Source: JBBQTU01 sp038213005
Lineage (GTDB): Bacteria; Planctomycetota; Phycisphaerae; Tepidisphaerales; Tepidisphaeraceae
Length of the DNA: 12,206 nt
Direction: 5' to 3'
NCBI GenBank assembly: GCA_038213005.1
Contig: JBBQTU010000131.1
Location: 1 to 12,206 of the forward strand
Positions 7,430 through 12,206 of this stretch are shown in pieces (positions within the stretch are counted from its first letter, which is position 1; the number at the start of each line of letters is the position of its first letter). The notes beneath the pieces were generated by a model. The model was not told the DNA's origin, made no database searches, and saw only the letters and a list, made by a program, of their open reading frames with translations. The translations under genes were made by a program, and so were the position numbers.

Positions 7430-7716
7430 AGCGGCCGTGCCTTCGCCAGCACACCGTCGCGGATGGCCGGGTCAAGGGCTCGTTCGTTGACCACATCAAC
7501 GCGGCATCCCAAGTGGTCTTCAAGATCCTGCTGCAGGGCGATGCGGTCGATCAGGGAACGACGCTCATCCAGCGTTATCAGTAAATCCAGGTCGCTGTCT
7601 GCCGATGCGGTGCCGTGCAGCACAGAGCCGAATACACGAAGATTGCTTGCCCCGTAGCGGGCGGCCACCCGAAAAATCACCTCGCGTTGCAGGAGGATGG
7701 AGGGCAGCGAAACCAT
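7426..7716 (-). CDS. MntA-like minimal nucleotidyltransferase antitoxin
   Basis: This 96-residue protein belongs to the minimal nucleotidyltransferase (MNT) family that partners HEPN toxins. The signature GS-x10-DxD is visible: G30-S31 in VFGSVLHG, then D42 and D44 in SDLDLLI. A third acidic residue, D74, lies in CRVDVV. That is a complete metal and nucleotide site, so AMPylation of the HEPN partner is plausible. The ATG at 7716 is preferred. The frame extends to a TTG at 7746, but a -10-like TACAAT lies inside that extension, so transcripts from it would begin close to the ATG. It follows pyrE with a 63-base gap and overlaps the HEPN gene by 4 bases. It is most likely a mobile or chromosomal toxin-antitoxin module. 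Confidence 0.92.
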   Translation of the reverse strand: MVSLPSILLQREVIFRVAARYGASNLRVFGSVLHGTASADSDLDLLITLDERRSLIDRIALQQDLEDHLGCRVDVVNERALDPAIRDGVLAKARPL

Positions 7717-7725
7717 ATGCGTTCT

Positions 7726-7753
7726 ATTGTAGCGGCTGAGGGCCAACGGTCAC
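7726..7753 (-). promoter_or_regulatory. Candidate promoter of the MNT-HEPN (and rimO) unit
   Basis: Read on the minus strand, TACAAT (7731-7726, 5/6 to the -10 consensus) follows GTGACC (7753-7748, 4/6 to the -35 consensus) after a 16-base spacer. The predicted start lies about 2-4 bases before the ATG at 7716, so the message would be leaderless or nearly so. No Shine-Dalgarno sequence is seen. This supports the ATG over the upstream TTG. Confidence 0.4.
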
Positions 7754-7779
7754 AGGGCCGGCGCCTTCATCCGGCACTA

Positions 7780-8304
7780 CTACTTCTTGATGCCCAAATC
7801 GGTGGTCGTGAACAGCGAGTCCATCTTGATGCCGGCGTCTTCGATCACCTGGCGGCCGCCCTCTTCGCGGTCGATCACGACGATCACCTTCACGAGGATC
7901 AGGCCGACATCCTTCAGAGTCTTGGCTGCCTCGATGACCTGGCCGCCGCTGGTGACGATGTCCTCGATCAGGACGATCTTCTCGCCAGCATTATAGACGC
8001 CTTCGATCTGCTTGGCAGAGCCGTATTCCTTCTTCTGGTTACGGACGAAAAGGCAGGGCTTGCCACACTGCATGGCGGCCGACGCGGCCAGCGGGACCGC
8101 GCCCAACTCGGGCCCGGCGATGCGCTGGACGTCGGCGGGGATCTTGGCGGCGATCATCTTGCCCAGGGCCAGGAGGACATCGGGCTGGGTCTCGAAGCGG
8201 TATTTATCGAGGTAGTAGTTGCTCTTACGGCCGGAGCGGAGTGTGAACTCGCCACGGAGGAGAGAGACGTCTGCAATACGCTTGGCAAGCTGTTCGTGAG
8301 TCAT
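7780..8304 (-). CDS. pyrE: Orotate phosphoribosyltransferase
   Basis: PyrE joins orotate to PRPP to give orotidine 5'-phosphate, the fifth step of UMP synthesis. The 174-residue protein has the type I phosphoribosyltransferase PRPP-binding motif VLIEDIVTSGG (about 111-121). The flexible catalytic loop with conserved lysines, RNQKKEYGSAKQIEG, is at about 88-102. The N-terminal GEFTLRSGRKSNYYLD block (about 18-33) is typical of OPRTase. The frame opens one codon earlier with GTG (8307), but the ATG at 8304 has AAGGA at a proper distance and is chosen. A plausible promoter lies about 25-53 bases upstream. It heads the minus-strand run pyrE, MNT, HEPN, rimO, but the MNT gene seems to have its own promoter and no clear terminator separates them. 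Confidence 0.95.
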   Translation of the reverse strand: MTHEQLAKRIADVSLLRGEFTLRSGRKSNYYLDKYRFETQPDVLLALGKMIAAKIPADVQRIAGPELGAVPLAASAAMQCGKPCLFVRNQKKEYGSAKQIEGVYNAGEKIVLIEDIVTSGGQVIEAAKTLKDVGLILVKVIVVIDREEGGRQVIEDAGIKMDSLFTTTDLGIKK

Positions 8305-8328
8305 CACTTTCCTTGTTAAGGGAGAGGT

Positions 8329-8357
8329 CTAATACGCTATCGGGCAGGTTAATGCAA
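8329..8357 (-). promoter_or_regulatory. Candidate pyrE promoter
   Basis: On the minus strand, TTGCAT (8357-8352) and TATTAG (8334-8329) are separated by exactly 17 bases. They match the -35 and -10 consensus at 3/6 and 4/6 positions. The leader would be about 18-20 bases and would include the AAGGA ribosome binding site of pyrE. It is a prediction by eye. Confidence 0.35.
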
Positions 8358-8358
8358 G

Positions 8359-8385
8359 AGAACGAGGAGGCTAGAACGAGGAGGC
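8359..8385. repeat. Direct repeat AGAACGAGGAGGC x2
   Basis: Two identical 13-base copies lie at 8359-8371 and 8373-8385, separated by a single T. They are next to the candidate pyrE -35 region. They may be a slippage duplication or a paired binding site. Confidence 0.8.
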
Positions 8386-8412
8386 ATGGCGTTGGGATAT
8401 GGGGAACACGCA

Positions 8413-8444
8413 GACACGGAGACGCGGAGACGCGGGGACGCGGA
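8413..8444. repeat. 8-base tandem repeat GACGCGGA (4 units)
   Basis: Four head-to-tail 8-base units run GACACGGA, GACGCGGA, GACGCGGG, GACGCGGA. The first and third each differ from the consensus by one base. There are no spacers, so this is a minisatellite-like tract and not a CRISPR array. Confidence 0.85.
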
Positions 8445-8996
8445 GAGCAAAGGAAGAGCGGATTGCCGAAAGCGGAAACGTCGTCGGGCTAACGCACCGA
8501 GCAGAGGGGTGGTTTTGGGTTTTCAGCGCAACCAGCCGGGCCTAACGCCTGGCGGTGGTCGGCAAGCCCATTGCGATCGCTTGACGTGGCCCGGCTCTAT
8601 CCACTTCATCAAGATGACTTGCGCGCGATCGTTGGGGGAAGAATCGCACGTTTTCTTGGGGTGGGGGAGGGGTATCGGGAGGCTTGGCCCGATAAGGACT
8701 TACGCGCCATACAGGGGGTCAGACGCGCAAGTTTCGATCGGAGAGGCCGTCCGCACGTAAGTTCAGTTCGGCCAAAGTCGGGGAAGACCTGCCAATGGTC
8801 TGGGGAGTGTCTCCTCGAGCCTCCTTCTGTTCACGTGGCCGGGGACGAAGCCGGCGCGGTTGTCGTATCCACTTGGCAAAGAGCACCGTCGGCCAAGGCC
8901 TCATCGCCCGGGTCGGGTGGGGACGACAGAACACGTCCCCCCATCTATAGGGCAGATTTGGCTGATTTGTTAGGGTAGTCAATTTTGGAATTGGTT

Positions 8997-9126
8997 GCTG
9001 GATAAGCGGTTATGAATTCCGAGAGAATTTTTGAAGATTTTTGGAGCCAGTTTTGGTGGATAGATTGTGGATAAGTCGAAGGCCGGTAAAATCAAAAGGG
9101 TCAAAGCATAATCTTATTGTGGACCC
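8997..9126 (-). other. AT-rich patch with DnaA-box-like sites
   Basis: A perfect match to the classical DnaA box TTATCCACA is read on the minus strand at 9074-9066. Two 7/9 matches in the same orientation lie at 8997-9005 and 9055-9063, and a weaker 6/9 match is at 9118-9126. The surrounding DNA (about 8955-9120) is much richer in A/T than the rest of the window, with T-runs near 9028-9055. This could be an origin-like or DnaA-titrating region, or chance similarity in AT-rich DNA. dnaA, dnaN and gidA are not in the window. Confidence 0.35.
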
Positions 9127-9404
9127 TCCCTCGCACCGCTCTTCTTCACCGATTTCGGCCCGCCTACAGGACGCAGCGTTGATGCCAGACCCAGTCGTCT
9201 GGCCGTTTCTTGAACCCATTCGGCGTCGCCGAACGGCTGCCCACGGTCGTGGCTGCGCCGGATCGCCGCCAACTCCTTCTCATCCTGTGGCCGTTTCACC
9301 CGCTTCGCCCAGTCCCTGGGCGGGGTGACCGGCCTGGCGGACAGGGCATCCTTCATCACCTGATAGGCAAAGCCTCCCCGAGCAGCGAGTGGTTGTCGGG
9401 CCAT
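9114..9404 (-). pseudogene. C-terminal remnant of a REP-associated tyrosine transposase (RAYT)
   Basis: The last ~75 residues of this 96-codon frame match, from memory, the C-terminal tail of planctomycete RAYT (IS200-like, Y1) transposases. The recognisable blocks are PPRDWAKRVKRPQDEKEL, AAIRRSHDRGQPFGDAEW and ARRLGLASTLRP, followed by a basic end. The catalytic part is missing: no HUH motif and no tyrosine helix, and intact RAYTs are around 200 residues or more. An in-frame TAA sits only three codons before the ATG at 9404, and the first ~20 residues are not family-like. RAYTs are domesticated single-copy transposases linked to palindromic REP sequences. This copy cannot be active and is a decay product. 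Confidence 0.75.
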
Positions 9405-9626
9405 GCTCCGAGGTTACAAGCAAGTCGCTGATAAACCAATCACTTACAACCCCATTTGTCGCTGGCACCCCTTTTCGGATCCCCGGGTCAAGCGATAAAG
9501 ATGCCGTCAGAAGAGTTCTATCTGCCCGCCCGCCGCTGCGGGTAAACTCAGTACCGCTCGATTTCGCAGATTGTCGCAAAGGATGGAACGGTGGCGCCTT
9601 GTGTCAGGAAGGCCCGCGGCAGGCAC

Positions 9627-10340
9627 CTACCAGTGCTTCAGCGCCATCCAGGCGACCAGCACGACCAACCCCGCGCAGGCGAGATATAGAAGCCAGAGTC
9701 TGGTGCGGCGCCACAACTGCCGAAACTGCGAAAAAAACTGCTCGGTGAATTCCATGATCTCATCACGCGGCCGAGGCCCCGAGTCAAACGGCGCGTGGCG
9801 GTCGCGATGCCTTGGCGGCAGAAGATGCAGGCCACGCTTCCGCATCCAGGGGCGTATCTTGCGCCGGACCGGCGGCACCCAGGGCAGACACAGATTCAGG
9901 ACCGCCGGCAACAGCCGCAGGAGGGTCCAGCAGACGGCGACCATGGCGAAGTAGGCACACAGCACGACCAGCCGCGGATCGGAGACGGCCGAGGCGAGCC
10001 ACAGGCGCAGGTGTGAATCCAGCGTGAGCAGGAACGTGGCGATCGAGGGCAGCAGGAGGCTGATCGCCAGGCAGACCAGGTAGTAGATGCGGGGCGGCCG
10101 GCCAATGCGGCGGCCACGAAGGAGGCGGGCGGTAAGCCGGCGCTTGCCTGGGAAACTGACCATCGCGAACCCGATCAGGAACAGTGGGATCCCTCCAGGG
10201 CCAGGCACGACCGGACCCAGGACAAGGGACATGGCAATGAGTAGCCATCCAAGGGCGTTCTTGGCCACCGGCCATGCATAAACATGCACCAGTCGCTTCC
10301 ACCGCGACCTTAAAGGTGCCTGCAGTTCACCCGTCATCAT
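9627..10340 (-). CDS. Multi-pass membrane protein with PGPGG motif, unknown function
   Basis: This 237-residue hydrophobic protein has about five membrane segments (roughly residues 28-45, 49-63, 86-106, 122-152 and 215-233) and a basic cytoplasmic stretch at 156-183. The block VVPGPGGIPLFLIGF, then FPGKRR (44-68), is the hallmark. The same PGPGG hairpin occurs in a small family of uncharacterised inner-membrane proteins often seen in planctomycetes and proteobacteria. The frame is open upstream to 10781, antisense to hpt, but that part is not protein-like. The ATG at 10340 has AGGA about 10 bases upstream and a candidate promoter before it. A second ATG follows at 10337. The gene is divergent from hpt with a 259-base gap. 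Function cannot be inferred. Confidence 0.85.
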   Translation of the reverse strand: MMTGELQAPLRSRWKRLVHVYAWPVAKNALGWLLIAMSLVLGPVVPGPGGIPLFLIGFAMVSFPGKRRLTARLLRGRRIGRPPRIYYLVCLAISLLLPSIATFLLTLDSHLRLWLASAVSDPRLVVLCAYFAMVAVCWTLLRLLPAVLNLCLPWVPPVRRKIRPWMRKRGLHLLPPRHRDRHAPFDSGPRPRDEIMEFTEQFFSQFRQLWRRTRLWLLYLACAGLVVLVAWMALKHW

Positions 10341-10366
10341 GGTACGTGCGTCCTTCCCACGGCAGG

Positions 10367-10397
10367 ATTGTAGCGTATTGCGGCCGAAGTCCCTCAA
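10367..10397 (-). promoter_or_regulatory. Candidate promoter of the PGPGG membrane protein
   Basis: On the minus strand, TACAAT (10372-10367, 5/6) follows TTGAGG (10397-10392, 4/6) with a 19-base spacer, a little long. The leader would be about 20 bases and would contain the AGGA in front of the ATG at 10340. Confidence 0.35.
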
Positions 10398-10521
10398 TGG
10401 GTGGCACACGCCGGTATTCCGGACTGGGGCGGACGAGCATGGCCATCTCGGCGTACCGATCTGGCCATGCCACCCGGACTGCAAACTGGCATCCAAGGCG
10501 CGCAATACACCATCCCCGCAG

Positions 10522-10572
10522 GCCGGTTGACCGATACTCAGCAGTACTCTGTACCGGCGGCTGTTTCGCCGG
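10522..10572. other. Inverted repeats in the hpt upstream region
   Basis: GCCGGT (10522-10527) pairs with ACCGGC (10553-10558). A second stem, CCGGCG-GCTGTTT-CGCCGG (10554-10572), overlaps the right arm of the first, so the two structures exclude each other. They lie 28-78 bases before the hpt ATG. A -35-like TTGACC sits at 10527-10532, but no good -10 follows. The alternative pairing could be regulatory or incidental in GC-rich DNA. Confidence 0.3.
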
Positions 10573-10599
10573 AGGGACGGGCACGGTAGGCTTTGGGAC

Positions 10600-11145
10600 A
10601 TGGCGACCCATATTGGAAAGGTTCTGATTACGCGGCAGCAGCTCGCCCAGCGGGTTGCCGAACTGGGACAGCAGATCACCCGGGATTTTTCGCCGCCCCA
10701 TGTGCCTGACGGCGGGAAGATCGTGGTCGTGCCGATCATGACTGGTGCGATGGTCTTCTGCGCGGATCTCATCCGGCACATGCCGCTGCGGCTGCGGATC
10801 GGGACGCTGCGTGTTTCCAGCTATCCGGGCACCTCGACCACGTCGCGGGGCGTGAAGATGCTGGAGGCCAGCCTGGGCGAAATCTGCGGCCGGCACGTGC
10901 TGCTGGTGGATGACATTCTCGACAGCGGAACAACGTTGACCACGGTGACGCCGCAGTTGCGGGAGATGGGGGCCACATCGGTCCGCCGTTGCGTGCTGCT
11001 GCGAAAGGATCGGCCCGATGCGCTGGCGACTGAGGTCGATTATGTGGGCTTTGATATTCCAGATGAATTCGTCGTTGGCTACGGGCTGGACTACGATGAT
11101 TATTATCGGAACCTGCCGGAGATCGCGGTCTTGAAGGTAGAGTGA
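10600..11145 (+). CDS. hpt: Hypoxanthine phosphoribosyltransferase
   Basis: This enzyme salvages hypoxanthine (and usually guanine) with PRPP to make IMP/GMP. The 181-residue length is typical. The PRPP-binding motif is LLVDDILDSGTT (101-112). VVVPIMTGAMVFCADLIRH (42-60) is the N-terminal nucleotide-binding block. The C-terminal base-binding segment VDYVGFDIPDEFVVGYGLDY (146-165) is characteristic of HPRT and not of other phosphoribosyltransferases. The bases before the ATG at 10600 show only a weak ribosome site. The PH-domain gene follows after 27 bases, so the two are probably one transcript. It is divergent from the PGPGG membrane protein gene. Confidence 0.95.
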   Translation: MATHIGKVLITRQQLAQRVAELGQQITRDFSPPHVPDGGKIVVVPIMTGAMVFCADLIRHMPLRLRIGTLRVSSYPGTSTTSRGVKMLEASLGEICGRHVLLVDDILDSGTTLTTVTPQLREMGATSVRRCVLLRKDRPDALATEVDYVGFDIPDEFVVGYGLDYDDYYRNLPEIAVLKVE

Positions 11146-11172
11146 AGTGCCGGCCGGCGGACAAGGACAGGT

Positions 11173-11835
11173 ATGGCAAACAATATCTCAGATCCAGCAA
11201 GGGGCGCAGAGGCGCCCGCCGTGCCGCGCGGCATTGGCCGGCGGCTGATTGCAGGGGTCTGGGCACGCCTGACGCCGATCGTACACCCATTGGACAATGC
11301 CGGCGGCTGTGCGGCCGCCTCAACGCTGTCGCTGCTGGTATCCGGGCAGGTGCTGCGCGATGGCGAACTGGTGGAACTGGTCGTCCGGCCCTCGGTGTGG
11401 TGGATCGTCTTCACATCCTGGCGCTTCGTGGGGGTGGTCGCCATCCTCGGCCTGGGCGGGTGGCTCATGCCCGACGCTCTACCCATGTCCCGCCGGGCGT
11501 GGGGGGAATGGATGTTGCTGGTAGCGTCCACGCGGCTGGTCTGGGCAAGCCTGAAGTGGATGAGCAGGGTGCATATCCTGACCGGCCTGCGCGTGCTGAC
11601 GCTTTCGGGCGTCTTCAATGCCACCATCTATGAATGTCCACTGCGCAAGCTGGCGAGGGCAAGACTGGTCAGTTCGGTGCGTGAGCGGGTTCTGTTGCTG
11701 GGCTCAATCGAGGTGATCCCATGCGAGGAAGAGTTCGCCATCACGGTCTGGCAGACGATCGCCCGCCCGAAAGAGGTATACGAGACGCTGCACGCAGCGA
11801 TGCGGCGGGCGCGCGAGGGGCCGGGGAAGGGTTGA
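11173..11835 (+). CDS. Membrane protein with bacterial PH domain (bPH2-like)
   Basis: This 220-residue protein has two membrane segments (about 76-98 and 110-127) followed by a bacterial pleckstrin-homology fold. The core reads SRVHILTGLRVLTLSGVF (131-148), then the PLRKLARARLVSSVRERVLLLGSIEV strands (156-181, listed as a position range only for its ends) and a closing helix with WQTIARPKEVYETL (193-206). The phrase DGELVELVVRPSVWWIV (63-79) before the first membrane segment is typical of this group. The role of these proteins is unknown; they are membrane-anchored and not enzymes by sequence. AAGGA upstream supports the ATG at 11173. It lies 27 bases after hpt, and the link to purine salvage is probably just shared transcription. 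Confidence 0.8.
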   Translation: MANNISDPARGAEAPAVPRGIGRRLIAGVWARLTPIVHPLDNAGGCAAASTLSLLVSGQVLRDGELVELVVRPSVWWIVFTSWRFVGVVAILGLGGWLMPDALPMSRRAWGEWMLLVASTRLVWASLKWMSRVHILTGLRVLTLSGVFNATIYECPLRKLARARLVSSVRERVLLLGSIEVIPCEEEFAITVWQTIARPKEVYETLHAAMRRAREGPGKG

Positions 11836-11886
11836 CGCCGCCCGCCGCTTGAGCATGTCGGTGGCGGCACGGTTGACGCGATGCCT

Positions 11887-11922
11887 CGAAAAATAAACAC
11901 CCCCGGCCACCGGCCGGGGGTG
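11887..11922 (-). terminator. Intrinsic terminator of csrA
   Basis: A perfect 11-bp GC-rich stem (CACCCCCGGCC at 11898-11908, GGCCGGGGGTG at 11912-11922) encloses a 3-base loop. On the minus strand it is followed at once by TTTATTTTT, the classical layout. It lies 34 bases after the csrA stop. On the plus strand it has no T-run, so it would be a weaker stop for the convergent PH-domain gene. Confidence 0.9.
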
Positions 11923-11956
11923 CTGGGTTAGCTGGATTGGCCTGCAACAGGGAAGA

Positions 11957-12205
11957 TTATTTGGCCTGAGCAGGATCGACAGACGGTTTGGCGGGCTCAA
12001 CGACGGCCGGGCCGGTGGGTTTCACCTGGGCCGCCTCGCGGTTCTCGCGTTTGATGGCGTCGTAGACTTCTTTACGGTGAACGCTGATTTCCTTGGGGGC
12101 GTTGATCCCCAGACGCACCTTGTCGCCGCGGATGTCCACCACGGTAACTTCGATGTCGTCGCCGATCACAATCGTTTCATCGCGTTGACGAGACAGAACG
12201 AGCAT
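11957..12205 (-). CDS. csrA: Carbon storage regulator CsrA, with extended C-terminal tail
   Basis: CsrA is a dimeric RNA-binding protein that controls translation and stability of mRNAs with GGA motifs. The 82-residue frame is complete; its ATG (12205-12203) lies one base from the window edge, so its promoter and ribosome binding site are outside. The core matches the family: MLVLSRQRDETIVIGDDI (L4 and R6 are RNA-contact positions), VRLGINAPKEISVHR (30-44) with R44, the key RNA-binding arginine, and the VYDAIKREN helix (47-55). Typical CsrA ends near residue 60. Here about 25 extra residues rich in Ala, Pro, Val and Lys follow, with no fold visible. A strong terminator follows the gene. In flagellated bacteria CsrA often sits with fliW, but the upstream neighbour cannot be seen. 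Confidence 0.97.
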   Translation of the reverse strand: MLVLSRQRDETIVIGDDIEVTVVDIRGDKVRLGINAPKEISVHRKEVYDAIKRENREAAQVKPTGPAVVEPAKPSVDPAQAK

Positions 12206-12206
12206 A

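Larger units (their letters stand above)
8305..9113. other. ~800-base stretch without a convincing gene
   Basis: Open frames exist on both strands (for example 8386-8760 and 8571-8978 plus, 8719-8982 minus). None has a recognisable motif, a good start region or the G/C third-position bias of the neighbouring genes. The pyrE-proximal end has GC-rich direct and tandem repeats (8359-8444). The far end, about 8955-9120, is AT-rich and carries DnaA-box-like sequences. The middle shows nothing I can name. Confidence 0.6.

Noticed and set aside
7615..8319. A 234-codon plus-strand frame opposite pyrE
   Set aside because: It is antisense to a clear pyrE and has no motif.
8413..8444. Possible CRISPR array
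   Set aside because: Units are 8 bases with no spacers, and there are no cas genes.
8386..8978. Small open frames in the 8305-9113 stretch (8386-8760, 8571-8978 and minus 8719-8982)
   Set aside because: They have no motif, no convincing start region and no G/C third-position bias; the first one translates the GACGCGGA repeat.
10341..10781. A 147-residue N-terminal extension of the PGPGG membrane protein
   Set aside because: It is not protein-like, runs antisense into hpt, and the ATG at 10340 has a ribosome site and promoter candidate.

Overview
The window looks like chromosome from a planctomycete, most likely a Phycisphaerae-type bacterium. It is GC-rich and loosely packed. It carries a small membrane protein ending in the CGYDLRG...RCPECG zinc ribbon that I associate with planctomycetes, a PGPGG-type multi-pass membrane protein, a CsrA with a long Ala/Pro-rich tail, and a remnant of a REP-associated tyrosine transposase. 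The taxonomic call is recognition of families, not a database result.

Layout, left to right. The tail of an unidentified frame (1-138) is followed by the zinc-ribbon membrane protein on the minus strand (288-854). A roughly 620-base gene-free stretch holds short repeats, a 166-base nested palindromic element (1219-1384) and a candidate carA promoter with a palindrome in its spacer. carA (1475-2653), a BioF2/CelD-like GNAT acyltransferase (2865-4136) and radA (4240-5625) follow on the plus strand. radA runs into rimO (5668-7092, minus). Reading along the minus strand, pyrE (7780-8304) is followed by an MntA/HepT nucleotidyltransferase-HEPN pair (7426-7716 and 7103-7429) and then rimO only 10 bases later. 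About 800 bases without a convincing gene come next (8305-9113), with GC-rich tandem repeats at one end and an AT-rich patch with DnaA-box-like sites at the other. A transposase remnant lies at 9114-9404. Next is the membrane protein (9627-10340, minus), divergent from hpt (10600-11145, plus) and its downstream PH-domain protein (11173-11835). csrA (11957-12205, minus) closes the window, with a strong intrinsic terminator between it and the PH gene.

Most genes are housekeeping: pyrimidine synthesis (carA, pyrE), purine salvage (hpt), recombinational repair (radA), ribosome modification (rimO) and post-transcriptional regulation (csrA). They are scattered rather than grouped by pathway. I found no complete new multi-gene system. 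The non-routine signals are the composite palindrome and its possible link to the transposase remnant, the DnaA-box-like cluster, the operator-like site at carA, and the toxin-antitoxin pair placed directly in front of rimO.
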